Positions 11,815 through 23,258 of a DNA stretch of 64,000 nucleotides are shown piece after piece. Each line of letters begins with the position of its first letter. Position 1 is the first letter of the stretch. Source of the stretch: Pisolithus tinctorius (Eukaryota; Basidiomycota; Agaricomycetes; Boletales; Pisolithaceae). The stretch covers positions 372,001 through 436,000 of the forward strand of contig JANFAH010000040.1 of assembly GCA_024663395.1 (NCBI GenBank). Reading direction: 5' to 3'. The notes below the pieces were generated by a model that did no database searches, was not told the DNA's origin, and worked only from the letters and a program-made list of their open reading frames with translations. A program made the position numbers and the translations under genes.

Positions 11815-12564
11815 CTATAGCTCGAAGACCTTCTGTATCAGCTTATAACCCCTCCTGGCGTCATACCCATACACTCTGTCTGCCGTCAGCTGCTCCCGCA
11901 CCGATGCCAACTTCAACGCAATCTTCAAGACCTAGACGCCTGCCTTCCTCAACACTAATCGGATCAGGTTTCTTGGCCAATGCGAGGAGAGAACGCAGTA
12001 GCCATTCATCGGTACCATATTGCGCGGCGAGCACAATCTTCTCAACATGATCAAGAGTCGCATCAGTATCCAGCCAAGACATGGCTGTCGTGCGAAGGTT
12101 TGTAAACTTCCCACATCGTGGATAACTTGAGAACGGATATCCAATGGCTGGTGAGGTCAAGCGCCTAGGCTCTTATTTTGCCCAAATCTGGCGTGGGTGA
12201 TTCATGGTCAGCATGCCATACACCAAGCTGAAAAACGGACATGGAGCTAGCTACCTGCATAATAGAGCTTTCAACAGGCATCAAAATCATCCTTGGAAAC
12301 ACCGTGCAAGACCAGTGGTCTTGCATCGTTCTGGCCCTCCATCATCTTATTTTTGGGTTGCGGGAGGCGAAACATGTCTCTGAAGACTGCTGACTCCTCT
12401 TCTAATGGCTTCCGAGGAATTTTAAACAAACAATTTTCCACCTAACGGAAGGGTGAAAATGACACAATGGCTCTGCAAGAGATGCGTACTAGGAATGTGA
12501 CCGTGTCGATGTAAAGCTCTGGATGCTTGGAGTACTTGAGAGTAAATATTGTACTGCTGGCCAT
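11815..12564 (-). pseudogene. BTB/POZ-domain protein relic, copy d
   Basis: Sister of copy c. Exon 1 ends in HPELYIDTVTFL. Exon 2 keeps the BTB core. Exon 3 keeps TNLRTTAMSWLD, EWLLRSLLALAKKPDPISVEEGRRLG. Two extra bases break it: a G in the MWEF codons (about 12105) and one base after the RLG codons (about 11927). Otherwise it parallels copy c, so its death followed the duplication. Confidence 0.75.
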
Positions 12565-13214
12565 GGGATCGATGGTGAGTGCACCAATGCAGTCGTACCG
12601 CATTGGATATAAATTCGAATGGATACTCTTTTCACGAGTACATATGTATACCCCTCGTGCGCTTCTTGACAGCCCGATGTGATTCAATCGCCTGCCTGTC
12701 CTCCTTAACTCCCTTGAAATGATCCACGCGTGTGAGGGCGGTACATGTCTTCAGTTTCAACTTGAATTGATAGTCATGGGGTCAAATGCGACCGCTAAGC
12801 GTTTCCATTTCTCCCTTGCGCACTCTGGGAGACACCCGAAGTGGGTTGTGCGCAAATTAGACTTCCAAACGGGACGGGTTAAGTTGCGGCGTGCAGCGTG
12901 ATGACTTTTCAAGACTCCAAGGCGCCAGCAACTGTGATGTATGATTTCCAGGATATCATTGGGGGCAATGAGTGACGCGAACTTACTGATCCGGCCAAGT
13001 TGTGTGGATTACTGCATGATTTTAGGACTCGTTACACTGAGAGGAGAGATCGCATCACTCACCCAAATTTCGTCGAGAGGAACGAACGTCCTATGTATTC
13101 AGAGACCGTCTAGAACCCATGAAGTTACCAATAGCAGTGTGCACCACAGCACTTCACGTAGTGGCAAAAGAATGCACAAAATCGTTGTATCAACCTTACG
13201 TTACTTATCCGCAT
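12565..13214. repeat. array spacer Y, copy 3
   Basis: Third copy of the BTB-CoaE spacer, including the minus-strand piece with IHRTFVPLDEI near 13080. No intact gene. Confidence 0.4.
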
Positions 13215-13850
13215 TTGTTGATAAGTAATAGTACTGTGGGAACCCACTCAAACTAAATGTTCGATAGACCGCGTGCTGCGCCTGCTTCAAGTATAGTCGG
13301 ACCTCGCCTTCAGCTCGGAACGTGATCCAAAGGATATTTGCATAGGCGATTTTGGACGTTATCGATCGGTGGCTGAGAAACTCATGCGTTCTCGGGGTGA
13401 GTTTGTAAACTGTGCATTTGCTACGATGGAGTTGAACACCAATATGCAGAAGACGTAGGGAAAATGTAAGATGCACCTACCCACCCATTTCCAGAGATTG
13501 CCCTCAATGAGAAGTGGTACGTCAACGATACATATACGTTCTCACCGCTTCCAACGCCCAAGTGTATTCGATAGAATCACGCGCGTTACATCAGGGTGCA
13601 TTGTCCAGTTCAGCTTCGTCCGTTTATCTCGCCATTGAATACTATGGAACCGAGCTTCTTGTGGTCGAGCGAAGCCGTCAAGAAGAATGACATCAGCTCC
13701 AAAATAGTCCGCTTTCTTGGAGAGTGCACGGGCAACGATCTCACGAGCGTGAACAGTCACATCAATCGAAGGGAGACTGGAGGTGACCTGGAGGACCGAG
13801 AATGTCATTGAGCCGTTCGATATACCGCCCGTAAGACCTTCTATTCGCTA
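13215..13850 (-). pseudogene. dephospho-CoA kinase relic, copy 4
   Basis: Nearly the same as copy 3. HAREIVARALSKKADYFGADVILLDG is legible at about 13670-13760 (listed here in shortened form: AREIVARALSK, then YFGADVILLDG). An extra T in the following Gly-Ser codons breaks the frame where copy 3 has none. The P-loop is degraded as in copy 3. Confidence 0.7.
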
Positions 13851-14579
13851 ATGTACACATACTTGCGACTCGACCACTCCAACCTTCCTACCCAGACTGT
13901 CTCTCAAGTCCCAGGGGTTTCGAGTCCACACAAGGGTCATCGCAATATTGGTGGCTGATATACCTATGTAAGTGCAACAACATTTTCGTCCTGTATATTT
14001 ATCGAGTACGATGAGGAATTGCTGATGAGTTCACCAGGCTTACGAGCGTTAGCTCCCCACGTCAGGTCGGTACCGTAGCTCACCCTCAGGTTCGCGTCTG
14101 GCAGTAGCTTCTGTTCGCCCAAGACCATACAGGCTAAGGACAAGTCACTAGCGCATCTGTTCGACAGGATTAGCAACATTATAGGATGGTATTACAAGCA
14201 CTGTACACGGAAGATATTTGAATTTGAGAATGTACGATTTCCGCGATCGTCTAAGTTCCCGGAACACGCGGCTGATATTCAACGTCATGGACCGGGAAAA
14301 CACTCACCCCTTTCTGGTCTACATAGAAATGGAGGATGGCGCGATAGCGCCCAGGGAGTTGACACAATGAACTACCTTCATTCCTGGTATTGCGGCCAGA
14401 TGATAAATCAGGCACCTAAGACGCGGCTGAACGTACCTAAATCAAGGCCTGCGTTGAGGGTTGAGCACAGCAGAGAGGTTTGCATATATGCGGGATCCCA
14501 GAGTTCGAACAACTTGACTACTCACCGGCGAAGCCCCCCACTTTTGCCTGCGCATTCCACCACCCAAATCATTTCCCTC
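13851..14579. repeat. array spacer X, copy 4
   Basis: Copy of 10378-10984. The minus strand keeps FYVDQKG at a donor (about 14300), TIAEIVHSQIQISS (about 14225) and LGEQKLLPDANLR (about 14100). Unidentified gene relic. Confidence 0.5.
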
Positions 14580-15418
14580 ATGTCCGGGAGTACCATTTCC
14601 AATAGTAGTTACTCAGAGTACCCGGAATTTTATACTCAAACAGTCACTTTCCTCGTACGCCTCGCTTCTGCCATTCTGTTCTCATCTTCTAACAAATCCC
14701 CTCTACTAGGTGGAGGATTCTCTGCTTCCGGATTTCCAGGGAAGCCATTAGAGGCTGAGTCCACTGTCTTCAGGGACATGTTTCTACTCCCGCAAGGTGA
14801 ATCTGGGACAGTCGAGGGCCAGAAGTGATACGTGTCCCGTAGGTCCTGCGAAGGAATTTCCAAGAAGGAATTTGAAAGTTTACTACGTGCCCTCATGTAC
14901 AGGTCAGCGTGCGTGCCGAGTCTCCATCCAGTATTTAACACTTGTTCCCTCACACCAGACAACATGGAACAAACAGGGGCTTCAGATTTGGACTACGACC
15001 AATGGGTCTCAGTCCTCAAGTTATCGACGATGTGGGAGTTCACGGGGCTGCGTAATGCTGCAATCAGATACTTGGATCATCCTCTACGACCTCTTGACCC
15101 CATAAGCAAGGTGGAGCTGGCTTTACAATACAATATTCGAAGAGTGGTTACTCCCTGCTCTGCTAGTACTCGCACGAAGATCCGCTCCAATCAGCATAGA
15201 AGAAGGGCAGTCGTATTGGCTTCGAAAACGCACTGAAGTTGGCTTCAGTGCGAGAGAAACTTTCGGCTGGAGACGGTTGTGGAGCAATTCACAGTGCACC
15301 TACTACCCCGGGGCTCTCCATCCAGTATAACACTCAATACCTTGTCGTCGGCGACAGGGACCAAAAAGCTGAAAACCTTGACTATACCCTGTTCATACGC
15401 CAAGCCTTCGACCTATAG
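14580..15418 (+). pseudogene. BTB/POZ-domain protein relic, copy e
   Basis: Plus-strand copy related to b and f. It keeps VFRDMFLLPQGES, SKKEFESLLRALMYR, LDYDQWVSVLKLSTMWEF, LDPISKVELALQYNI and a terminal FDL-TAG at 15416-15418. Three extra single bases break exon 3 (near 15140, 15208 and 15262). Confidence 0.75.
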
Positions 15419-16531
15419 TCGTTGGATACGACTACTGCCTCATTGGTGTGTACGTAATGTGATCCCTCATCTATGCATCAAATCTCCCGGCAGCGGTATC
15501 GAATTCCAGGAGCCCAGGTATGCAAAACACTAGTAGCGTCTATCTATCTAATTAGGTACTAGAACGCACTGAGGATGCAAACTCTATACGAAAACCTGGG
15601 GAGGAACTTTCTATCGTGCATAATTTAGTATGGATGCAGCTGCTTAATCGTAGGGGAAAGAGACTTGTGAGATTGTCCTATTTTCCAGCTTGTTAAACCG
15701 CCTTATATATATGGAGATTGGAATACCGAGTAGTGTGACTTCGTTTTGCTAGTTATAATGCCGTGTATTTTGTCAACCTCACTAGCACGAAGCGTCTCTA
15801 AAAAAATCCAGCCAAGTGTATAGTAAGCATCACGATTGCCGTTGACAAGTATCGCAAGACCGTCGTTCCACTTACGAGGAGTTCACCACTGTAATCACCA
15901 GGAATTACGAGCATTAGCTCTGTGCATTACATCGGTACCGGTGCAGTAAGGCGAACTCGCGGTCAACTGACTGGTCGCCTGCAAGCTCGCCTACTGTTCG
16001 CTCAAGATGCAAGCGACAAGTCACAGAAAATCTGTTCAACATGATGAGCAACACGGTGGAAGCATTGCAGTAATGCAGGAAGAGATCTGGATTTTGCGAT
16101 TACAGTAAGTCACTGGAAACACGCTGATATTCAGCGTAACGAGCTGGGGAATGCTCACCCTTTTGTTGTCTACATAAAAATGTCTAATGTCGCGGCTGTA
16201 CTCGGTCGACATCCGGAATTGTGGTCAGTCCATAAATCAGGTGCTAACATACGACTGATCGTAACTTCAAGGATCTATGTAGAGCGTCACACACTGAAGA
16301 CAATGGGAAGGTTTGCATGAGTGTAGGATCTCGGACTTCGAACAAGACACTGACCCTGCGAAGCCCCTATTTTGCCCTGACACTGATTAGCCATGCACGG
16401 CGCATGGTAAGCTCGTGTGATGATCTTCTGCCGCAATCTTAAGAGTGTTCAGGTCACGTGTGGACCACCACTCGATACCGTCTGTACGCCTCGCTGGACT
16501 CGCACGTTCAACACCCATGGTCGTTTCTCTC
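15419..16531. repeat. CoaE scrap plus array spacer X, copy 5
   Basis: About 15650-15720 resembles the inverse complement of the CoaE P-loop region and is the fifth, vestigial CoaE trace. About 15730-16450 matches spacer X copy 1, including the FYVDNK exon end near 16170. Confidence 0.45.
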
Positions 16532-17382
16532 ATGTCCTGAGCAGCACCGATTTCAACTACAGCTAGTAGCTACTCAAAGCACTCAGGAATTTTACTACTC
16601 ACACAATCACCTTCCTCGTACGTCTCGCTTCTGCCTTCTGTTCTCATATTCCTAACGTGCCACTTCTACTAGGTAGAGGATTCGCTGTTCCGGATTTCCA
16701 GGGAGCCATTAGAGGCCGAGTCCGCTGTCTTCAGGGACATGTTTCTACTCCCCCAAGGTGAATCCGAGACAGTTGAAGGACAGAGTGATACGTGCCCCGT
16801 GATTCTGCAAGGCATTTCTAAGAAGGAATTTGAAAGTTTGCTTGCGAGCCCTTATGTACAGGTCAGTATGTGCACTCACGTAATTTACACCCGTAGTTGA
16901 CGTTCGTGCCATGCACCAGAAAACATGGGACAAATAGGGGTTCGGATTTGGACCGCGACCAATGGATCTCGGTTCTCAAGTTGTCTACGATGTGGGAGTT
17001 CGTTGGGTTGCGTAATGCTGCCTATTCAACATTTGGATATTCCTTCCGAGCCTGGTCGACCCCATAGGACAAAGTGGTGCTCGCTTTGCAGTACAATATC
17101 AGAGAGTGGCTACTCCCCGCTTTTCTGGCGCTAGCGAAAAGACCCGCACCGATCAGTATAGAGGAAGGGCGTCGTATCGGTTTCGAAAACGCGCTGAAGT
17201 TGGCTTCAGTGCGAGAGAAACTTCGGCTAGAAATTGTCGTGGAAGAATTCACATTCACCGTACAAGGATCGTACTCGGACACAGCGATACAACACTCGAC
17301 GCCTTGTCCTCGGCGATAAGGGACAAAGAAGCTGAAAGCCTCGACTACACTCCGTTCATACGCGAAGTTTTTAGGTCTATAG
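16532..17382 (+). pseudogene. BTB/POZ-domain protein relic, copy f
   Basis: Plus-strand copy with the BTB exon (about 16670-16860), then an exon with QWISVLKLSTMWEF-like codons, ALQYNIREWLLPAFLALAKRP and ISIEEGRRIGFENALKLASVR, ending at TAG 17380-17382. Four extra single bases relative to copies b and e (near 16842, 17023, 17053 and 17069) break the frame. Confidence 0.75.
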
Positions 17383-18942
17383 TTGTAGGATATGACTACT
17401 ACCTGCGTGGTGTGTATTATAACGTGGTCCTTCCATCTATATATCTACTTCCAGCAGCGGTATCGAATTCCGAGAGCCTGTGTATGTTAGCACTCCTACG
17501 CTGAGGAGAGATCTCATGCCAGTACCACTTTGATAGCTGACAGGACGTAAATGGAGACACGTCTGGAAACGCACTCCGCAGCTATTTCTTCAAGTCACCT
17601 TATCTTGGGAATCGATGCGGAGACGTTAAGGGCGTAGGGTGACTCACCGACACCGCTCGGCCCGGGCCCACGAATAGAGTCTGGGCCCTACTAACGGTAG
17701 CATACTCCCGCAGCAGAGATTACTTGTGCGGTATGTATGCATACATACAGTGTTCTCCACTACAACCGACCCACTTGTAAATACGAGAACGACTACTGAT
17801 TACGTTTCAGTCAATCCTGGAAGAATTGACCAAGGTCCGAGTTGGGGTCTACGTGCAATCACTATCCATCGGGTCGTGCTGACACTTACTAGTATTCGCA
17901 TTGTTCAGGTCTATTCATTCCAGTAATTGTGATGAGCACGGATGTATTGATAGAGAAGATACGACTCACTCCCACCACACTGCCACATACAAATGTCTTG
18001 TGAGCGGGAAAAAACCTAAACCCCAATACCTCTAGGCCGGTCCTGCCTAACGCTTACACTTTGAAATCTTTATGCCAAGGCGACTTATAGAGGCTTGAAC
18101 GTGCCAAACTGCCAGAGATTGCTGGTGTTTTCGTGAGAAGGGGGTTTTCATACGGACACCCCTTCCACTCACCCAAACGCAAGCTCAAGTGCACATACAT
18201 AGACCGACAAAAAGTATATTCACACCAACCTTTACCTCGTTCGCATCCATCTGCACGTAACTTACGATTTCAAAGTGGAAAAGCAGAGAAAAACATATAG
18301 GTGAAGTAGGAAGCGTGATTGGACGGGAAAAAAAGACCGACCGTACATGTAGACAAACCTTTTTCCAATCTGTCCATTCGTACAACTTGTTATGATACCG
18401 CAGGGGGATAGTGCAGGATGAGAGAGGGGGGTTGCGAGAGTTTGTGTAGGGGACGACGAAAGGGAAGGGAGAAGGGAGTATGGTCAAGACAACAAAACAA
18501 AGACAGGCACCGCACCGGGAACCACGATCTCCAGGAACATCCGCCACTTTACCAACTTCCAGCGCAAAGTACATTGGATGTCTCGCACAGCGTGAGGGGA
18601 TGGGAGACGGGTGGAATATACTGATAGAGGAAAAGAAACCATGAGTGTGGAAGCTCGCGTGGTGAAGAAGTAGGTGGATGGGACGGACTGATAGGTCTTT
18701 CTCCATCGTCGCTGGTATTCATCGTCCAACTTCCACCGGCCGACTCTTTTTCCCCATACCGTTACCGTTCCCGACACCCACGATTACCGCCCGTTGCAAC
18801 AGACCGACCCTAGCTGGAAAGATAAAACGAAAGATAACGAGGAGACCCGCACAAAGTGACCCATCACAACGAAACAAGATTGACCAAACACCACCTCTCC
18901 CACTCCACTTTCGTCGGTAAGCGTATGTATGCACGTACACAG
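17383..18942. other. intergenic region, no gene supported
   Basis: A 174-codon open stretch on the minus strand (18185-18706) lies just downstream of the zinc-finger gene. It has no recognisable domain and low-complexity composition, so I read it as 3' flank. A GC-rich palindrome (ggcccgggcccacg...tgggccc) sits at about 17658-17690. Confidence 0.4.
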
Positions 18943-20406
18943 TTAGAGGAAATCCTCCGCGCGTGCACGTTTCTTCCCGCGAAATTCTTCTGTGCCACTG
19001 GCCATTTGATCTTGCGATGGTGTGGTATTCGTTGCATCGCTGGCGAAGTAGTACTTCGCAGTGCGTCCACGCTTCTCTTCCTGTATGCACAAAAAAGGAT
19101 GGACCCGTGAGCAAGCCATGGCCAAATCAGACGAAGTGAGAGTGAAAAAACACAGTACATACAGGGGAGAAATTGGGATCTGCATATTTCAAGTCGGTCT
19201 TCTTCTTGAAAGGTCCATACTTCTGCTCGAGGGCAGGATTAGGAAGTACAAGTGGCGGTGGGAGGGACGCCGCCGGTGGCTGTGGTGCTGTGGCTGCGGG
19301 AGGCACAAACCCTGGAGGTGGAGCTGAAGCAGGCGTCCCATTCATAGGCGCAACTGGCGAAGATGAGCTCGCAGGCACGAAGGTGGGCGGCGGAAGAGGC
19401 GGACGGGAGACGCCAGAAGGGAATGGTGGTGCACCTGGGGGAAGCATTCCAGGTGGCGGGAGCAGACCAGGAGGCGGCATAGGGAAGCCAGGGGGTGGAG
19501 GACTGGAAAGTAGAATTAGCTATGAATAACAGTAAAAGCCACATGACAAGACATACCCGGGAGGGAATCCGGGCATGCCGGGGAATGGGGAGGCCATTGG
19601 AGGGACACCTGGGAAAGGTCCTGGAGGGAGAACACCGGGCATGAACGGTGGCGGAGAGATGCCGGGAAGCCCAGGAGGCGGCGATGCACCTAGAGGGGTG
19701 ATGCCAGGAGTAGGAGCAGGTGGTACAGCATATGCGGTCGGAGCGGCATTGTAAACTGCAGCAGTTGCCTCTGGAGCAGGAGCAGCAGCCGGTGCATCGC
19801 TCGATGCACCCATGAGTGCCTTGTGGGCTTCCAACTGGGCACGCAGCTCATCCTCCGAAAGAGGTCGGTTGTCGATCTTGGGACGCTTTGGTTGGGGTTG
19901 GGAAATGGAACCCGCAGCGAGGCCAAGTTCGATTTCCTTGCGGCGTTTATAGTCTGCGACGTCGGGTGCAGGAATACCTTCCATACCAAAGATTTCCACT
20001 TCATAGCCATCCCGACCGGGCAATGCGTTCTCGATTCGAGGGAGGCTGAGGCGGATCAGTAAGATGGAAGGATAGATAGGAACACGACTGCGCACTTTTC
20101 TGGTTCGAGTTTGTGCACTTGTTGAATGTGAACTGCAAGACCACCGGCGGTATTCAGACGGCGAGGGACACATGCCACACTTGAAAGTGTTTCGCCTTTT
20201 GATGTTGCATGAGGACTGGAAGGCGTCAGGTGAGCGGCACACAGCAGACGCCAGACGAGTAGGCTGACCTTTTTCATCTTCAAACTCACGCTCGCAGTAC
20301 CAACACCAAGGACGAAGAACCTGGATATTTCGTTAAGTAGGATGTGTTATTATCGAGTTGATCGGTATCGGTTTTGACTTACTTGCTTGCTCTTTTTCTT
20401 TGCCAT
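18943..20406 (-). pseudogene. BuGZ/ZNF207-type zinc-finger gene with two frameshifts
   Basis: The human homologue binds BUB3 and the spindle and also has roles in splicing. Exons: 20406-20383, 20320-20269, 20215-20096, 20045-19557, 19502-19163, 19080-18943, joined by short GT-AG introns. The N-terminus reads MAKKKSKQ then LRPWCWYCEREFEDEK. A second zinc finger follows (KCGMCP, then HIQQVHK), then ENALPGRDGYEVEIFGMEGIP, a Pro/Gly-rich middle and a basic end, GKKRARAEDFL. Exon 3 contains two extra T bases (in the KHF codons and after CGMCP), so the zinc-finger exon is out of frame as written. Every other junction is in phase; without the two bases the length would be 386 residues. Given the otherwise intact structure, sequence error is a serious alternative to pseudogenisation. 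Confidence 0.8.
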
Positions 20407-21142
20407 CGTGGTCGAAATGATGCGAAGAAAAGGAAAACAAAACAAGATTTCTGTGACGGGCGTGGGAACATAATACAGCACAGCCACAGAGCAAGGGCTC
20501 CATGTCTCAGTAACTAGAAGACCACCTGTCTACAGGTCTGAGGACGGCAAACTACGTGGTGTGCTCCACATCTGGTTCCCAGTATTGTTTTGGGCCAATG
20601 ATTAGCCTTGGCTGTATTGGAGTTAGGTCGGTTGTCCACCATCCCGTCACAGGCTAGCTAATAGCGGAACTCTCCATTCAAGATAGGGTGGAAGTCGCGT
20701 CCTCCTCGCATGTTCCGTTTTCAGCTCCCAGTGACATCGGGGACAAATACGAGTCTTTTGGAGAATAACCGATACTTGTCGTGAAATGTCATACGAGCTG
20801 GTACGATTTCGGTTGGGATGATCCTGGTGGCATTGCTGCTCAATTTATTGAATGCCATTGGAACGGTTCCTCGATGGAATCTGCCCACTGTTGTGAATGG
20901 AGTCGACAGGCTAATAAGGAGTGATTCCACCGGGTATCGGACAGAATAGCGTTAGACGTCGGTTCACAGGATCGGGTCGTCTGGCTCGACCAGGTCTCTC
21001 TCACCCGTTAAAAGTAAGTCTGTGAATTTTCGTACCGAATGTATACAAGGAGAAGTAGTTGTGAAGACAACAATTGAGGGGTGCACACAGACAAGTCAAA
21101 ACTTTCGGAGCAGCTTACAAAACTGGCAGCTTTAGTTCTATC
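20407..21142. other. intergenic region
   Basis: Upstream of the zinc-finger gene and downstream of the GTPase gene, both on the minus strand. No coding sequence recognised. Confidence 0.4.
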
Positions 21143-22207
21143 TTACGCTGTGGAGCTGCATGAGTTCTGCGTCGGTGAGGAACGGCTAAAGGGGGGACTC
21201 ACAGATTGTGGCTTTTTAGAAAAGAGGAGTACTAAGCGTCTGAAGAAGGGGATCTTCAGTTTGGCCATCTCATCCCACGTCTTCTGCAGTTCAGCTTCCA
21301 AGCGCTGTTGCTCCGCCTCGAGCTGCTTCACCAACTCCGGATTTTTCTGCGCCTTGGCTTCTTCCTCTAGTTGTTTGATTGTCTCCTTTTGTTCGAACAA
21401 GAGCCTCTGGAATTGCCTGTTGAGGGTTTTGCCAGCAGTCGTCTCGTTTAGTTTCCTTTCCACATCCACCAGCTCCTCCTGAAGCAAAACGGCCTCCCCT
21501 TCCCCCATCAAACTTCGAATAATTTCCCATGCGGAAACCGAAGAGTTGTTGAATCGTTCATGACGAGCCCCTGCGTCAAGTAGTGGCTTCCAGAAGTTTT
21601 TTTCTAGTTGGTTCACTCTGCCCTCTGAGAGTTTCCTATCTTTCTCCTTGTCCCACATAGTGGTCACCAATCGCACACGCTCGGCAGCACTGTCTCCACA
21701 TAATGCACTGAAGATGTCCAAGTTTTTACACACTGATCCTGACATCCGGTTGTCCGTTATGCGATGGGTATAGATAATGCCGCTCAGTTTGACCTTGTTG
21801 CGGTATCTGTTTGTGTGTTGGTGAGTGATTAATCTGACAAATTCGGTCGCCCACTTCTTCTCTAGCCACTCAGCGACCATACAGAGTATATCTCGGTCTG
21901 ATCGATAAGTATCATCGAACCCCGGGGTGTCCACGAACACGTATTGTCGGTCGCTGGCAAGATTGACTGAAAATTCTCTAACGTTCTGCGTATCCGATTT
22001 GAGCCCATGTGCTGAACTGTCTTCTTTTCTTCCCGTGAGTTGGTTGATGAACTACGCATCCCTTAACCAACGAATCAGAAGAGAGCATTCTTTCACTTAC
22101 GTTGGATTTTCCCGTTCCCGTAGGACCCATCACACTGGGACAGTGTAGTTAAAACGAATTGGATCCGCAGGGAGGACATACGCGATGACAACAGGCTTGG
22201 AGGACAT
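21143..22207 (-). CDS. AIG1-like P-loop GTPase
   Basis: Predicted GTP-binding protein of the AIG1/septin-like class common in Agaricomycetes. Exon 1 is 22207-22182, exon 2 22134-22101 and exon 3 22051-21143. The frames join to VVIAVMGPTGTGKSN (G1/P-loop) followed by FINQLTG; then VFVDTPGFDDT (G3, about 21940-21905) and TTMWDKEKD (G4, about 21665). The C-terminal third is a charged coiled coil (EAEQQRLEAELQKTWDEM). A 48-nt segment at 21807-21854 has intron borders (GTGGGC...AAACAG) and its length is a multiple of three, so both forms stay open. A similar 36-nt candidate lies near the C-terminus. No break seen. Function unknown. Confidence 0.8.
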
Positions 22208-22636
22208 TCTATGCGTCAGAGGATTTCGCTTTGGGTAGGGTAGAGCTTGCAGGGGTCAACATTCAATGTTCAGGTATGTATAATACCTACCATATGGGCA
22301 CGTGGCAATACACATGCATCAAAATGTCCCCACGTTCTACCTCACCATCACCTACAGCATAAGGGCTCCCAAATCCACCCCTTCTAATCGCGGCTTATTT
22401 CAATAGATCACTTATCGTTCCTATCATTTGTAGGACTGACTGCTCCCCACTGAAGATTAGCGCTTTGGCGCTCGACCCCGGGAGTTCGGATGTCTGAAGA
22501 GAACGTGTTTGCGGAGCAATAGTAGTATCTGCCCTTCAATGTGTGTCATACCTCGTTGACGTGTCTCCTAAATGCGACGTGGAATACTGTTTATTCCATG
22601 CTCCAGTCCTCGTCGCAATCTCCCCTTTGCGGTGCT
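22208..22636. other. intergenic region
   Basis: Upstream of the GTPase gene. No gene recognised. Confidence 0.35.
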
Positions 22637-22985
22637 CTCCGTTTTCCTGATGTCACCATCCAATCACAAGGTAAATCCAGACGTCTTGCATATACTATCT
22701 TGAATGATAGCGAAAATAGACTCTTTCCTTATCTCGTTGTCGATTAAGGAATACTGATGATGCTTCCTCTTCATCTAGCCCATTTGTGGCTCTTGGGGTT
22801 ATCAGCTATTTCTCCGTTTTCCTGATGTCGCTGTCCAATCACAAGGTAAACCCAGAAGTCTTGGATGCACTATCTTGAATGGTAGCGAAAATAGACTCTT
22901 TCCTTATCTCGTTCTCCATTAAGGAATACCGATGTCGCTTCTTCTTCATCTACCCCGTTTGCGGCTCTTGGGGATATCAACTATG
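22637..22985. repeat. 175-bp tandem duplication
   Basis: Two adjacent copies (22637-22811 and 22812-22985) begin with ctccgttttcctgatgtc and share actatcttgaat, agcgaaaatagactctttcc and ttaaggaata. They differ by scattered substitutions. No coding content recognised. Confidence 0.85.
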
Positions 22986-23005
22986 TCTTAGGTCCTTTAA
23001 GTGAC

Positions 23006-23258
23006 ATGCCTGAGTGGAATGCTCGCGGTACACCACCGAAGGGTAACCCGGATGTCCAAGCCTGGATAAACAGCACCGCCGCCCTCAAGTGCCGGTTCGG
23101 TGATAGTGCAAGTGATCTAACTGCGATCCCGGCGTCTCCGCTCGGGGAAATTGAGATTGATGAGAATCATATCGTCATGTGCGTCGGTATTACTTCCCAT
23201 ATTGATGTTTAACACTAATACTTGACGACAGTATCATGGGTCCTACTGGTACTGGGAC
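23006..23258 (+). pseudogene. truncated GTPase paralogue, 5' end only
   Basis: Exon 1 ends with GEIEIDENHIV; an intron (donor GTGCGTCGG about 23179, acceptor GACAG about 23232) leads into IMGPTGTGTST. This is the same G1 region as the neighbouring GTPase, but the invariant P-loop Lys is Thr. The G3 and G4 motifs do not follow, so the gene is cut off after the P-loop exon. Confidence 0.6.

Noticed and set aside
17640..17700. GC-rich palindrome as a possible tRNA or terminator
   Set aside because: No cloverleaf, no T-loop GTTCGA consensus, and no gene ending there.
18185..18706. 174-codon open stretch on the minus strand downstream of the zinc-finger gene
   Set aside because: No domain, odd composition (many Pro, Ser, Phe, Cys) and position in a likely 3' flank; chance openness is more probable.
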